From the NCBI RefSeq assembly GCF_021404405.1, contig NZ_JABFTV010000009.1:124001-188000 (forward strand): a stretch of DNA of 64,000 nt, given 5' to 3'. A program made the translations under genes and the position numbers. The stretch is from Billgrantia aerodenitrificans. Its GTDB lineage: Bacteria; Pseudomonadota; Gammaproteobacteria; Pseudomonadales; Halomonadaceae. Under the pieces are notes generated by a model that saw nothing but the letters and a program-made list of their open reading frames with translations, was not told where the DNA came from and did no database searches. This document shows positions 40,622 to 51,086 of the stretch, in pieces (the stretch's first letter is position 1; the number at the start of each line of letters is the position of its first letter).

Positions 40622-41416
40622 TCAACCAATGCGACTCACACGAGCCCGGATAAGATCCCAGAGAAAAATTGGAGCTGACACTAACATGCGTTTCCAAAGC
40701 CTCCGAGGTTGCTGAATCAAGCGTGGTAGCCATTCCAGGCCACAGCGTTGAAATATTCGAGAGGATCGATGGACCTTTCCCGCATAGAAGTCAAAGACGG
40801 CTCCGATAGCCCCTGCAAACGTGACATCCCATCTGTCTCGACATGCCTGGATGAGCTTTTCTTGCTTAGGGGCCGTCAGCCCAACCCAGAGCACATCCGG
40901 CCTGGCTGCATTGACAGTCGCCACGATTTCATCGATTTCATGAGAGGAGTAAAAATCCTTATAAGGTGGTGAATAGGTTCCTACCACCTCGATATTGGGG
41001 TATTCTCGGTTCATCCTGTTTTTGATGAGCTGTAGGGTATCCTCGGCAGAGCCTAAAAAGAACACCCTCGCTCCACCTGAGTTAGCCAATCTCTCGGTCA
41101 AACCGTAAAAAATATCAGATCCCGTTACTCTCACACGAAGCCGACCGCCCAGTACCCAGGATGCTATTACGATGCCTACACCATCACCGACCAGCCAATC
41201 AGCGTTTGAAAGGGCCATTTCAAAATGCGTGTCATTTTTGGCCACTGCGTAAGAGTGCGGATTTAGGCAGGCCAACCATCGGCATTGGTAGGTTTTCGAC
41301 CCGTGACGCCCGCCTACATCGAAGCGCTGAGCGTGACGTAGAAAATAATAAATTTCATCGATACTCTCCTCAACGGAAAGAGCATCGACAGCATACCCCA
41401 TGGTAACTTCTTTCAT
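40622..41416 (-). CDS. WecG/TagA/CpsF family glycosyltransferase
   Basis: The 264-residue protein has the family hallmarks CLNPHSYAVAK near residue 50, the DGVGIVIASWVLGG stretch near 80, the GSAEDTLQ segment and VGLTAPKQEKLIQACRD near 180. Family members transfer a sugar (for example ManNAcA in ECA) to a lipid-linked acceptor, usually as an early transferase. Its start overlaps the stop of the GT4 gene in an ATGA junction, so the two are translationally coupled. The donor sugar cannot be read from sequence. Confidence 0.9.
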   Translation of the reverse strand: MKEVTMGYAVDALSVEESIDEIYYFLRHAQRFDVGGRHGSKTYQCRWLACLNPHSYAVAKNDTHFEMALSNADWLVGDGVGIVIASWVLGGRLRVRVTGSDIFYGLTERLANSGGARVFFLGSAEDTLQLIKNRMNREYPNIEVVGTYSPPYKDFYSSHEIDEIVATVNAARPDVLWVGLTAPKQEKLIQACRDRWDVTFAGAIGAVFDFYAGKVHRSSRIFQRCGLEWLPRLIQQPRRLWKRMLVSAPIFLWDLIRARVSRIG

Positions 41417-42630
41417 TGTTCTCGCCTCGCAATTAACGATTCATCATACATCGTTATAGCTCGCTGGTAGATTTCCATCAGCGAGCGATAGTTGACTTCT
41501 TCCGTATATTTAAATTCAAACGTTCTTAACGAGATTTTCGACATTTTCTCAAGACGCGACTTGTCCACCCATAAAGACTTGATATTTTTAAGCAAATCCT
41601 GTGGATTTCCCGCTTGGAACACTAGCCCGCCACCCTCCTTCACTAACTCAGGCATTGGGCCTAGGTGAGACACCAATACCGGTGTCCCGAGTGCGATTGC
41701 TTCTCGCAATACCATAGGGAACCCTTCAAACCAACGCGACGGTATAATTACGAGCTGGCTCTCCCTGATATATTGTTGAGCAGCTCGCGAACTAACTTGC
41801 CCTACAAAACGAATATGATTTGCTCCCAGATCCATGACCGACGCCTGCAAGACCTGACGTAGTTCTCCATCACCGACAATAACTAACTCAGGTGCATCTT
41901 TACCCCAAGCCAACCATGCTTGTATAAGATCGGCAACTCCCTTTTCCTCACTGATCCGCCCAACGAATACAGCTCGAGCGATGCGCTTCTCCCATGGCAT
42001 GACCATAGGGACTCCAGGATAAAAATTTGGCTTTACATGAACTCTTTCACTAGGTAACCCTGCATCCACCATGCACCGGCTCTGGAAGTCGGTAAGAGCA
42101 ATAAAGGCCTCAACGTTTCGCTGCCAAGTTCCTAACAATCTATGCAGTGCCACTCCGGTTGCCAGGGGCAAAGTAGCCGACCTACTGTTTCGATAGCAGC
42201 CGTAGCGTAAGGCTGGCAGCACGCTTTTCTTGTCCAGACAAGCCGTACAAACATTTCCCTGGCGCATTGGAATAGCAGCTGGACAAAAAAGACGGTAGTT
42301 ATGTAGAGTTAGAACTCGCGCCGTACCGGAAGCAGCCGAGAATATGGAAGGAGAAATAAGAGGAAACGTGTTGTGGACATGCATTACATTGGGATTAAAT
42401 TCACTGATGATACTTTTTATTCGCTGCTGCATAAAGGGGTTCCAAGGGGTTGCCAACCCACCTTGAAGCATCCCTAGTCGGCCCCTTGAGCGTATTTCAT
42501 CGCTGAATCGCTCAAACACCTTGACCTCATGACCAGCCGATTCAAGCATCTGTCTTTCCAATTTATAGACAAGGTTTTCCCCGCTTGGGGCCTCTTCCCC
42601 ATAATGATTATGGACCAACAGAATCTTCAT
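41413..42630 (-). CDS. GT4 family glycosyltransferase
   Basis: The 405-residue protein has the two Rossmann lobes of GT-B enzymes. The N-terminal part holds HNHYGEEAPSGEN and MHVHNTFPL; the donor lobe holds AVFVGRISEEKG near 225 and the E-x7-E acid motif in PSRWFEGFPMVLREAIALG near 310. It should add a sugar, possibly fucose or the amino sugar, to the growing lipid-linked unit. It precedes the wecG-like gene with a 4-base overlap and follows the initiating transferase by 52 bases. Confidence 0.92.
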   Translation of the reverse strand: MKILLVHNHYGEEAPSGENLVYKLERQMLESAGHEVKVFERFSDEIRSRGRLGMLQGGLATPWNPFMQQRIKSIISEFNPNVMHVHNTFPLISPSIFSAASGTARVLTLHNYRLFCPAAIPMRQGNVCTACLDKKSVLPALRYGCYRNSRSATLPLATGVALHRLLGTWQRNVEAFIALTDFQSRCMVDAGLPSERVHVKPNFYPGVPMVMPWEKRIARAVFVGRISEEKGVADLIQAWLAWGKDAPELVIVGDGELRQVLQASVMDLGANHIRFVGQVSSRAAQQYIRESQLVIIPSRWFEGFPMVLREAIALGTPVLVSHLGPMPELVKEGGGLVFQAGNPQDLLKNIKSLWVDKSRLEKMSKISLRTFEFKYTEEVNYRSLMEIYQRAITMYDESLIARREQ

Positions 42631-42682
42631 TTTTCATCCCTTCTTAACGAGGGCACACGACTTGCAATTACCCGACAAAGGG

Positions 42683-43972
42683 CTAGCGGGCACCGAATCC
42701 AGTTACTAGGATTTTAATCGTACGGAGGACTATCAACACATCGAGCCAGAAAGAGAAGTGCTTAATATAATAAAAATCATATTCTAATTTTCGAATCATA
42801 CCATCTCTTTCAACGGCATACCCCTGCTCCACTTGGGCCCAACCGGAAATGCCGGGACGAACAAGATGCCTGTAATGAAAAAAAGGGACATCACGTTCAT
42901 AAACATCGGTAAGCATCATTGATTCTGGTCGTGGCCCTATCAGGCTCATCTCTCCTCTAAGCACATTAAATAGCTGAGGCAATTCGTCGAGGCGATACTT
43001 TCGAATCACTCGGCCGACTCGGGTGATACGTGGATCGCAATCTAGCTCGGTGAATCCCTTTCCCTCGCTATCTACATACATGCTACGAAACTTATAAACA
43101 ATAAATGGTCGACAGTGATAGCCCATCCGAAGCTGTGTGAAGATCGCAGAGCCTGGACTATCTAGGCGAATTACCAATGCAATCAGAACCATCGCCGGCA
43201 GTAAAAGCGGCGACAGCGCTATTACAGCAATTGTGTCGAGGCCACGCTTTATCAGTGCATAGTCTTCCTGCGGGGTGAGGCTCCCGTATTCATTCTCGTA
43301 GAGATAATCAAGTGGTACACGCCCGGTGATCATTTCATGGGCGCTGGTAGCGTGATATACCGGCACTCCGTGGATGGTGCAGTTGGCAAGGAAGCGCTTC
43401 CACTCAGCGGGGAAGTCCGCGCGAAGGTCAGCAACCACTCCATCAACCCTGGCTTGACCTAAGTCTGGGCATTGCAGCAATTGCCAGTCGACTCCGCTGT
43501 GCTGACAAAGTGCTGGAGCCCGGCCATGGGGCAAAACGGCTAGGCGAAGTCGCCTCAGACGCACATCGATAGCATACTCTACTAGGCAGTAAGTCACAAT
43601 TGTCATGTAGCTAAGAGCCAACGAGGAGCGCGTCAGCTCTAATCCAATCATCTTTAATATGAGCAAGGCAATGGCAAAGCTCAAGGTTATTGCCGGAAGA
43701 ATGAATAAGTATGCCTTGGTACCGGGAAACCGGGATAGCCGATAAACTGTGGTAATAGACAACCAATAGACCAAAACAGAAGCGACAATAAGACCAATGC
43801 TTTCACGGGTCATATTCGACCAAAAACCATCTAACCCTGTCCCCATCATCAGTTGCAACCAGAAACCGAGACTGACCCCAATAAGTATTTGACTTCTCAC
43901 ACTAAAAAGCAGACGTTCGTATAGTCGCGTATTGCGACGATGTCGCTCCAGATCGGTTACGGTAATATCCAT
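42683..43972 (-). CDS. Undecaprenyl-phosphate sugar-1-phosphate transferase (WbaP-like initiating enzyme)
   Basis: The 429-residue polyprenyl glycosylphosphotransferase has four N-terminal membrane helices (about 28-150), a CoA-binding-like middle domain, a further helix near 248, then the bacterial sugar transferase domain: YKFRSMYVDSEGKG, RKYRLDELPQLFNVLRGEMS, GPRPE, and PGISGWAQVEQGY. It links a sugar-1-phosphate from a UDP donor to undecaprenyl phosphate, the first step of repeat-unit assembly. With galE nearby, Gal or Glc is likely, but the sugar is unproven. It lies 66 bases after manC. Confidence 0.93.
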   Translation of the reverse strand: MDITVTDLERHRRNTRLYERLLFSVRSQILIGVSLGFWLQLMMGTGLDGFWSNMTRESIGLIVASVLVYWLSITTVYRLSRFPGTKAYLFILPAITLSFAIALLILKMIGLELTRSSLALSYMTIVTYCLVEYAIDVRLRRLRLAVLPHGRAPALCQHSGVDWQLLQCPDLGQARVDGVVADLRADFPAEWKRFLANCTIHGVPVYHATSAHEMITGRVPLDYLYENEYGSLTPQEDYALIKRGLDTIAVIALSPLLLPAMVLIALVIRLDSPGSAIFTQLRMGYHCRPFIVYKFRSMYVDSEGKGFTELDCDPRITRVGRVIRKYRLDELPQLFNVLRGEMSLIGPRPESMMLTDVYERDVPFFHYRHLVRPGISGWAQVEQGYAVERDGMIRKLEYDFYYIKHFSFWLDVLIVLRTIKILVTGFGAR

Positions 43973-44038
43973 GATTTCCCTGCCTTTTTCGTTAGTTTGT
44001 TTCTTTAGGTGGGCGGCGTTTCTCGTCCCAAACTCCGA

Positions 44039-45451
44039 TCAGCATGATTGGCGACCGTAGCGGTCCTCGAGCCGCACGATATCGTCCTCACCAAGATAAC
44101 TACCCGACTGAACTTCAATGATTTCAAGTGGAATTACACCGGGATTTTCCAGTGCATGGACACGGCCGATAGGTATGTAGGTAGATTCGTTTTCAGAGAC
44201 TAAATAGCTTGATTCTCCATTAGTGACTTTCGCTGTACCGGATACCACCACCCAATGTTCAGCACGGTGATGGTGCATCTGTACCGACAGCTTGGCGCCA
44301 GGCTTCACAGTAATATGTTTTACCTGATAGCGTTGCCCTCGGTCGATACAGTCGTAGACGCCCCAAGGACGATAAACCTCACGATGCCAACGGTACTCAG
44401 GTCTCCCTTCTTCCTTTAGACGTTCTGCTACCTGCTTGACTTCCTGAACACGATCTCGATGAACTACAAGAACCGCGTCCTTGGTTTCTACTACAATCAG
44501 ATCCTTTACCCCGACTGTGGCAACTAGGCGATGCTCGGCGTGCACCATTAGGTCATAACTTTGGTGTATGAGCACGTCACCTCGTACGGCATTGCCCTGC
44601 GCATCCTGCGGGCATGCCTCCCACAGTGATGACCAGGAACCTATGTCGCTCCAGCCAGCGGCTAGTGGCACGACGCTGGCACTGGCAGTACGCTCTAAAA
44701 TGGCGTAATCGATAGAGTCAGCGGGGCAGTGGAGAAACTCCGCCTCGTCGAGACGAATGAAGTTCAAGTCGTGAATGGCACCAGCCATGGCTCGCCGGCA
44801 GGCATCGTGTATATCTGGCCGGAAGCGCTGGAGCTCCTCGAGGTATCGGCTCGCTTGGAACAGGAACATCCCGCTGTTCCAGTAGTAATCACCGGTGGCT
44901 AGATAATCTTCGGCGGTGGTTCGATCCGGTTTCTCGACGAACCGCTTGACGCAAAAGCCATGGTCACCCTGGGGGTCACCACGCTGAATATAGCCGTAAC
45001 CGGTTTCGGCATGAGTCGGCACAACACCAAAGGTTACAAGGCATCCCTGTTGAGCTAGCGTCTGGGCCGGCAACAGGCTCTCATGAAAAGCCGTCTCGTC
45101 AATAATGCGATGATCAGCAGCCAGTACCAAAAGAAGTGCTAACGGGTCGTGCTCTAACTGCTGAAGCGCCGCTAAAGCAATGGCCGGAGCGGTGTTTCGT
45201 CCTTCCGGTTCGAGCAGGATACAGGCTGGCACAATGTCCAGTTGGCGCAACTGCTCGGCGACAAGAAAGCGGTGCTCGTCGTTGCAGATCACCACAGGTG
45301 GATGTTGCTCGAGCGGTATCAAGCGGGTCAGAGTTTCCTGCAACATGCTTAAACTTCCCGTTAGGGGCAGGAACTGTTTTGGGCGCAGTTGACGCGACAG
45401 CGGCCAGAGCCGCGAGCCGTTGCCCCCAGCAAGAATGACGGGTGTGATCAT
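44039..45451 (-). CDS. manC: Mannose-1-phosphate guanylyltransferase/mannose-6-phosphate isomerase
   Basis: From ATG at 45451 (GAGGAG seven bases upstream) the product is 470 residues. The N-terminal GDP-mannose pyrophosphorylase domain starts with the signature [12 protein letters not shown] (9-20) ending PKQF, with FVEKPD near 155. The C-terminal cupin-type isomerase domain carries [16 protein letters not shown] and [17 protein letters not shown]. It makes GDP-mannose from mannose-6-phosphate and GTP after isomerisation of fructose-6-P. It starts 2 bases after the fcl stop, linking it to GDP-fucose synthesis. Confidence 0.95.
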   Translation of the reverse strand: MITPVILAGGNGSRLWPLSRQLRPKQFLPLTGSLSMLQETLTRLIPLEQHPPVVICNDEHRFLVAEQLRQLDIVPACILLEPEGRNTAPAIALAALQQLEHDPLALLLVLAADHRIIDETAFHESLLPAQTLAQQGCLVTFGVVPTHAETGYGYIQRGDPQGDHGFCVKRFVEKPDRTTAEDYLATGDYYWNSGMFLFQASRYLEELQRFRPDIHDACRRAMAGAIHDLNFIRLDEAEFLHCPADSIDYAILERTASASVVPLAAGWSDIGSWSSLWEACPQDAQGNAVRGDVLIHQSYDLMVHAEHRLVATVGVKDLIVVETKDAVLVVHRDRVQEVKQVAERLKEEGRPEYRWHREVYRPWGVYDCIDRGQRYQVKHITVKPGAKLSVQMHHHRAEHWVVVSGTAKVTNGESSYLVSENESTYIPIGRVHALENPGVIPLEIIEVQSGSYLGEDDIVRLEDRYGRQSC

Positions 45452-45453
45452 GA

Positions 45454-46464
45454 TCATGCTCCTCGGATGGCACATGCGCCGCTGTTGTAGACGCCTCGGT
45501 CAGCGTTGAGCTGAGAAAGATACCAACGGTAGGTATCGTGCAGGCCTTCTGAGAGCGAAATACGAGGCTGCCAGCCCAGGGCCTGGAGCCGCGAGACATC
45601 AAGCATTTTGCGCGGTGTACCATCGGGCTTACTGGCATCGAAATGCATTTCACCCGCGAAACCCGTAATCTGTGCGATCAGCTCAGCGAGCTCTCGTATG
45701 CTACAGTCACGGCCCGTGCCGACGTTGAGGTGCGACCGCCTCGGCGTGGTCTGAGTGGCATAACGCTCTCGTTGCAGGTTCATGACGTGTACGCTGGCTA
45801 TAGCCAGATCGTCCACATGCAAAAACTCGCGGCGTGGCGTACCACTCCCCCAAACGGTAACCGTCGAGGCGCCAAGCTGTTGGGCTTCGTGAAACCGCCG
45901 CAACAACCCTGGTATGACGTGAGAGTCCTCGTGGTGGAAGTTATCGCCGGGGCCGTATAAATTTGTAGGCATGACACTACGGAAGTCGCAACCGTACTGA
46001 CGTTGATAGCTCTCGCATAGTTTGATGCCGGCAATCTTGGCAATAGCGTAGGCTTCATTAGTGGGTTCAAGCGGTCCATTGAGTAGCACTTCCTCTCGCA
46101 TTGGTTGTTCCGCCATTCTCGGATAGATGCAAGAGGAACCAAGAAATAGAAGACGATCGATTCCTGCATTATAGGCCGCGTTGATGACGTTCGCTTCGAT
46201 CATCAAGTTGCGATAGAGGAAATCAGCCGGATAACGGTCATTGGCCTGGATGCCTCCCACCTTGGCGGCAGCCAAATAGACCTGATTGATATCGTGATCT
46301 CGGAAGTACTCCTCCACCTGCGCCTGGCAGCACAGATCCAATTCGCTACGATCAGCCGTAAGTAGCTGGTACTGCCCGAGTACCCGCAGGTGGCGTATTA
46401 TCGCAGAGCCCACCATGCCGCGATGGCCGGCTACAAAGATTCGAGAGATTCTATTCTGACCCAT
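45454..46464 (-). CDS. fcl: GDP-L-fucose synthase
   Basis: The 336-residue epimerase/reductase has the NADP motif [10 protein letters not shown] near 14-23, AAAKVGGI near 66, the SSCIYP segment near 110 and the catalytic YxxxK in [10 protein letters not shown] near 138. It converts GDP-4-keto-6-deoxymannose to GDP-L-fucose. It begins 2 bases after gmd and ends 2 bases before manC, a tight gmd-fcl-manC cassette. Confidence 0.95.
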   Translation of the reverse strand: MGQNRISRIFVAGHRGMVGSAIIRHLRVLGQYQLLTADRSELDLCCQAQVEEYFRDHDINQVYLAAAKVGGIQANDRYPADFLYRNLMIEANVINAAYNAGIDRLLFLGSSCIYPRMAEQPMREEVLLNGPLEPTNEAYAIAKIAGIKLCESYQRQYGCDFRSVMPTNLYGPGDNFHHEDSHVIPGLLRRFHEAQQLGASTVTVWGSGTPRREFLHVDDLAIASVHVMNLQRERYATQTTPRRSHLNVGTGRDCSIRELAELIAQITGFAGEMHFDASKPDGTPRKMLDVSRLQALGWQPRISLSEGLHDTYRWYLSQLNADRGVYNSGACAIRGA

Positions 46465-46466
46465 GC

Positions 46467-47585
46467 TCAGCCCTCCATGGCGAACGGTATGCTGTAGCCA
46501 TGCCCTTTGAGTAAAGAATCACGCTGGGCGATCTTGAGATCTTCAGCAACCATTTCGGAGCACATCACCTGCAGACTGATTTCCGGCTCCCAGCCCAGCT
46601 GACGCTTGGCTTTGCTGGGATCTCCCAATAGAGTCTCGACTTCAGTGGGACGAAAATAGCGAGGGTCGACACGAACTATTACGTCGCCAGGAATTACCGC
46701 CGGCGCCTTATTTCCTGACACGTGCACCACGATCGCCACCTCTCCGCCACCGCAGCCTTCGAATTTCAATTCAATACCCAATTCGAGTGCACTCATGCGA
46801 ACGAAGTCGCGCACCGAGACCTGATGGCCAGTTGCAATCACATAGTCATCAGGGCTGTCTTGTTGTAACATCATCCATTGCATTCGCACATAATCCTTGG
46901 CGTGCCCCCAATCGCGCAGGGCATCAAGATTGCCGAGATATAAGCACCTATCCAAACCTTGGGCGATATTACACAAGCCACGAGTGATCTTGCGGGTGAC
47001 GAAGGTTTCGCCTCTCCTAGGTGATTCATGATTGAAAAGAATGCCGTTGCAAGCATAGAGGCCATAGGCTTCGCGATAATTGACTGTAATCCAATAGGCG
47101 TAGAGCTTAGCGGCGGCATAGGGAGAACGTGGATAGAAAGGTGTACTCTCTCGCTGAGGAATTTCCAGAACCTGACCATACAGCTCGGAAGTAGAGGCTT
47201 GATAGAAGCGAGACCGCCGCGCGAGGCCCAGCAGACGGATCGCTTCAAGCAATCTCAGTGTGCCCAAGGCATCCACGTCGGCGGTATATTCAGGGGACTC
47301 GAAGCTGACCGCCACGTGAGATTGTGCAGCGAGGTTGTAGACTTCATCCGGCTGAACTTCTTCCATGATTCGGATCAGATTGGAGGCATCGGTCAAATCA
47401 CCGTAGTGCAAGCGCAACCGTTGGTTATCGTCGTGAGGATCCTGGTAGAGGTGGTCGATCCGTTGAGTGTTAAACTGTGATGCTCGTCGCTTTATTCCGT
47501 GAACCTCGTACCCTTTTTCCAGGAGATATTCGGCTAGATAGGATCCGTCCTGCCCTGTGATACCGGTAATCAGCGCTTTTTTCAT
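46467..47585 (-). CDS. gmd: GDP-mannose 4,6-dehydratase
   Basis: From ATG at 47585 (AGGGA six bases upstream) the product is 372 residues. Motifs are GITGQDG (8-14), the ASTSELYG segment near 120, YxxxK in [12 protein letters not shown] near 155 and [16 protein letters not shown] near 185. It dehydrates GDP-mannose to the 4-keto-6-deoxy sugar. It supplies fcl directly downstream. It follows the GT2-like gene after 86 bases. Confidence 0.96.
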   Translation of the reverse strand: MKKALITGITGQDGSYLAEYLLEKGYEVHGIKRRASQFNTQRIDHLYQDPHDDNQRLRLHYGDLTDASNLIRIMEEVQPDEVYNLAAQSHVAVSFESPEYTADVDALGTLRLLEAIRLLGLARRSRFYQASTSELYGQVLEIPQRESTPFYPRSPYAAAKLYAYWITVNYREAYGLYACNGILFNHESPRRGETFVTRKITRGLCNIAQGLDRCLYLGNLDALRDWGHAKDYVRMQWMMLQQDSPDDYVIATGHQVSVRDFVRMSALELGIELKFEGCGGGEVAIVVHVSGNKAPAVIPGDVIVRVDPRYFRPTEVETLLGDPSKAKRQLGWEPEISLQVMCSEMVAEDLKIAQRDSLLKGHGYSIPFAMEG

Positions 47586-47671
47586 TATCATTCCCTGCCT
47601 ATAGCTAGTACGTTTCATTCGCCTTTACGCATACACAACCTTTACTAGATCAGGCCTAGAAAATCGGTGCC

Positions 47672-48682
47672 TCATGATGTCGTTCGCCAGGGTTGCTCAC
47701 TGCGCTTTCTTCGGCGGATTACTCTTAATTCGCTGGCCATTCGGTATAGTTTTCGATAGACAGCCGCGGGAAGCAGTCGGCTTATCAACATCAAAATTGA
47801 GTTTCTCAAACGTCGACGATGACCACCGAAATAGCGGTAAAGAGCGCGGCTAGCTTCACTAGATTCTTCCAATATAGGTAAGCGCTGCATTTCGATACGA
47901 GTATTTAGATAAACCTGGCAGGAAAGTCTTTCATCGAATGCGCAGTGCATACCGGAGCCATCGAAGCCAAGGTTCCGAACCAGCGAAAGCGGCGGGAAAA
48001 GGGCGAATTTTTTATATTTTAGCAAGTAAAGATGCCACTCCACATCTCCGGCAACGATCTCCCCATTGGCGCACCTCCTCACCAAAGGCAAAAGATGTGG
48101 GCTAGCATGATTCATGCGACGATAAAGAGTGCGGTCTTTGAGGAACTCCCGGTGCAGATCGGGGGTGTGACTAGCGAATCCCTTCTTGTCACGCCATACG
48201 GCAAATCCCCATGCACAGAAGGCACTAAGCAATAATGGTTCACTGCGTTCAGGAATCGACAGAGGCCAGAGATAACCGCAGATAGCTTGTATGGCATCAT
48301 CAGTTTCGTAAAGCGATAAACCATCGTTCATAAAACGCAGGAACCCACGACCTGTCAGAACGTCATCCTCAAGATAGATCAGCCGGTCATGCTCACGATA
48401 GATCTGCTCCATGGCCGTGTCCTGGTTGGCAGGATGGCCAAAGTTGTACGATCGCTGAATCAGCGTAACCGAACGGAAGCCGTCAATGGATCCAAGATAG
48501 CGGCGCACAGTATCGACCGCCTCTTTATCGGTTGGTGACTTGGCGGCATCAGATGCTATGTAGAGATCGGTCATCTCGGCCAAGTCATTGCGCTTCAGTG
48601 CTTCTATGGTCTGACGTAAATGCTGGTGTCTACTATAGGTAGTGATCAGCACTGGCGCACAGTTTTCTGGAAGTATATTCAC
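47672..48682 (-). CDS. GT2-like glycosyltransferase
   Basis: I place the start at GTG 48682, which overlaps the wzx stop as GTGA and has GGGAGG just upstream; the longer open frame would overlap wzx by 80 bases. The product is 336 residues. It has an N-terminal GT-A nucleotide-diphosphosugar fold (VLITTYSRHQHLRQTIEAL) with LIYLEDDVLTGRGFLRF, where EDD supplies the metal-binding acids, and a basic C-terminal region. It resembles GT2-type or GNT-I-like transferases in capsule loci. Donor and linkage are unknown. Confidence 0.82.
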   Translation of the reverse strand: MNILPENCAPVLITTYSRHQHLRQTIEALKRNDLAEMTDLYIASDAAKSPTDKEAVDTVRRYLGSIDGFRSVTLIQRSYNFGHPANQDTAMEQIYREHDRLIYLEDDVLTGRGFLRFMNDGLSLYETDDAIQAICGYLWPLSIPERSEPLLLSAFCAWGFAVWRDKKGFASHTPDLHREFLKDRTLYRRMNHASPHLLPLVRRCANGEIVAGDVEWHLYLLKYKKFALFPPLSLVRNLGFDGSGMHCAFDERLSCQVYLNTRIEMQRLPILEESSEASRALYRYFGGHRRRLRNSILMLISRLLPAAVYRKLYRMASELRVIRRRKRSEQPWRTTS

Positions 48683-50046
48683 TTGGCCTCCCTTTTCCAC
48701 ATGGCAACCCAAGGTAAAAGATGTCTCACGAAACAAAGCGCTTTGATGGATATCATCCAAAAATGTCGGGTACGGCTATCTAGAATGTCGAGCAGTAATG
48801 ATGGCAGCGCTTGGGCACAAACCGTTGCTACAGCAGCACCCAAAACACCGTATCGAGGAATCAAGACAAGATTAAGAAAGACATTTATTACAGCGCCAAG
48901 CAGGGTGCGGTAAAGCGATAAGCGCTGTAGATTTTCGACTAAAAAGCCCTTATGTGTGGCGAGACCAAGGAAGACAAAAACACTCGCCCAGATATGAATC
49001 GCAAGCACCGGCCCTGCCTCATGGTATCCCGGACCGAACAACAAAACCACTGCCCAGGAAGAAAGTATAGTCATGGGCACTGCAACCGCAAAAGCCAACA
49101 AGACCATGAAGTCGCACGTCGTCTGGAGACGCTTCAAATAGTACCGACGTCCCAATTGGTTGCCTTCCATCAGGGCAGGATAGACGGACGCGACGATAGC
49201 TACTGGAATGAAATACCATACCTCGCTGATCCGAGTGGCAGCGGTATAGATACCGACAGCCTCGTCACCTATCATCTGCCCCAGCATGATCTGGTCGATG
49301 CGCATATACACCATTATTGCCAAGCCCGAGAGGATTAACGGCCAGCTATTTGCCAATAACCGACCGGCTCGGTGCAGTCGAAATCGCCAGCCTACTAGCG
49401 CCCCGCCACGCCAGGCGAACATCGCCAGTAGCCCGATGATCGCTACCCCTCCCTCAATCATTAGGGCCCAGGCAAAAGCCTGCAACGGAGCTTGAAGCAG
49501 AATGAGACAAAGATTGACGACAGCAAAGATAAGAAAGACACCGTTTTCGACCCACACCACATATTTGGATTCAAGTCGCGATTCGTACCAAGCTTTTATC
49601 GCCTGAGATGACTTGACGATCACAAGCGGGGCTAACAAAATCACCAGACTACGTCCGATGGGGTCGTCACGCACACAGACGATTGCCACGGCAATCAGGA
49701 GGCTAGCTAAAATTCCGGAAATTAACTGTAGGACGAAAGCAGTGCCGAGAATCTCAGCCGCCGAGCTGGGCTCGACGATGAGCTCGCGAGTAACGATTTC
49801 GTTAAGCCCCAAGCTGCCTATGGCGGTAAACAAAGCGACAAACGCCAAGGCGTAATTCAAAAGACCGAAATCGGCAGGACCAAGGTAGCGAGCGATAGCG
49901 ATCATCACCACAAGGCCCACTCCCATCCGCAGGATGCGATCCCCGAACAGCCAACCGGTATTAGCTATAATCTTGAGAAGTTGATCGCGGCTTCCGAACC
50001 GATGACTCAAGTTTTCGGTCAGTTGCCTTAGCAGTGACACAATCAT
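48679..50046 (-). CDS. wzx: Wzx-type polysaccharide flippase
   Basis: The 455-residue protein has about twelve to fourteen membrane helices and the PST/Wzx features: TGWLFGDRILRMGVGLVVM near the start, ARYLGPADFGLLNYALAF near 53, MVYMRIDQIMLG near 240 and LLFGPGYHEAGPVL near 355. It should flip the undecaprenyl-linked repeat unit across the inner membrane. It overlaps the ATP-grasp gene by 4 bases (ATGA) and the GT2 gene by 4 bases. Confidence 0.93.
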   Translation of the reverse strand: MIVSLLRQLTENLSHRFGSRDQLLKIIANTGWLFGDRILRMGVGLVVMIAIARYLGPADFGLLNYALAFVALFTAIGSLGLNEIVTRELIVEPSSAAEILGTAFVLQLISGILASLLIAVAIVCVRDDPIGRSLVILLAPLVIVKSSQAIKAWYESRLESKYVVWVENGVFLIFAVVNLCLILLQAPLQAFAWALMIEGGVAIIGLLAMFAWRGGALVGWRFRLHRAGRLLANSWPLILSGLAIMVYMRIDQIMLGQMIGDEAVGIYTAATRISEVWYFIPVAIVASVYPALMEGNQLGRRYYLKRLQTTCDFMVLLAFAVAVPMTILSSWAVVLLFGPGYHEAGPVLAIHIWASVFVFLGLATHKGFLVENLQRLSLYRTLLGAVINVFLNLVLIPRYGVLGAAVATVCAQALPSLLLDILDSRTRHFWMISIKALCFVRHLLPWVAMWKREAK

Positions 50047-51086
50047 AGGGCCACACCGTTAACCGGTGTAGCACGGCACACCAACGGGACGAGGCTCTTG
50101 ACACCCCGGATACCGAACTTGGCCGTGAGACAGGCGGCATCTGGTGCCCGGCCCTCTGCCAGGCTGATTAGAGCACGGGGAAAATTCGCCCCAGCGAGGT
50201 GAGTGAATGGGTAACCACCACCGAAACGGGCATTGAATTCAAGTACACAGGGTGAGCCGCCATCGTGAGACAACATGATGTCGACATCGAGATTGGCACG
50301 GTGACGGAGCAACTTACCGAGCTGTTCCGCGACGCCGGCTACCTCAGTGTGCGAAACTGTCTCGGCACTGTCAGTCTCACCAGCACGCATCGCCAGTTTT
50401 CGCTTGACCACAGTGGCAAGGTGCTCACCTTCGAGGTCATTGAACACGTCGACACCATACTCTTCGCCTTTAATCATCTCTTGGATAATGATCGAGCGAG
50501 AAGGGTCGTGGCCGCTGAGTACGTTTAGGTAGGATTCCGCAATCTGTTTGCTGGTCAGGTGATGAAAAAAGCATAACGACTGTTGATCGTCAGCGCGGTG
50601 AATCGAGAGCGAGCCCATGCCCCAACGTGGTTTAACCATCAACGGAAAATCGACTTCGCCTCTCCGCAGTGCAACCAGAGCCATATCGAGCCCCAGATAG
50701 GTACGGGGACCGTTGATAGCGTTCTTGGCCAGAAAGCGACTGGTATGCCATTTGTCATTGGCCATTTCTACCACCCAGGGCTCACTCACAGCTACCACGA
50801 TGCCGAGATCAGCGAAGCGCTGCCGAGCAGTAGAGATAACCGGAAGATCGATATCGAATAGCGACAAAAGGAGGCCGATACGCTCCATACGACAGATTTT
50901 CAATAGCTCATCTATATAGGCATCACTATGAATGGGAGGTACAATATAGGATCGCTCGGCGGCGACCATACCAGAAGTAAATGCCTCGGAATTGACCGCT
51001 ACAACTCGCCCCCTCTCCTGAAGAGCTTCACGAAAATATTCGACTAGATAATTTCGTCTCCCGACGCAGCTCAGCAACACGTTCAT
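50043..51086 (-). CDS. ATP-grasp ligase in the polysaccharide locus
   Basis: From ATG at 51086 (ATGA overlap with the previous stop, AAGG nearby) the product is 347 residues. It has an N-terminal Rossmann-like domain (VLLSCVGRRNYLVEYF) and an ATP-grasp core with the ATP-binding lysine in FPLMVKPRWGMGS and the metal-binding Glu/Asn in VLEFNARFGGGYPF. It resembles carbamoyl-phosphate-synthase-like ligases that join a carboxylate to an amine through an acyl phosphate. Next to an aminotransferase, an acetyltransferase and a PLP decarboxylase, it could build or attach an amino-acid-type substituent. The substrate is not known. Confidence 0.85.
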   Translation of the reverse strand: MNVLLSCVGRRNYLVEYFREALQERGRVVAVNSEAFTSGMVAAERSYIVPPIHSDAYIDELLKICRMERIGLLLSLFDIDLPVISTARQRFADLGIVVAVSEPWVVEMANDKWHTSRFLAKNAINGPRTYLGLDMALVALRRGEVDFPLMVKPRWGMGSLSIHRADDQQSLCFFHHLTSKQIAESYLNVLSGHDPSRSIIIQEMIKGEEYGVDVFNDLEGEHLATVVKRKLAMRAGETDSAETVSHTEVAGVAEQLGKLLRHRANLDVDIMLSHDGGSPCVLEFNARFGGGYPFTHLAGANFPRALISLAEGRAPDAACLTAKFGIRGVKSLVPLVCRATPVNGVAL

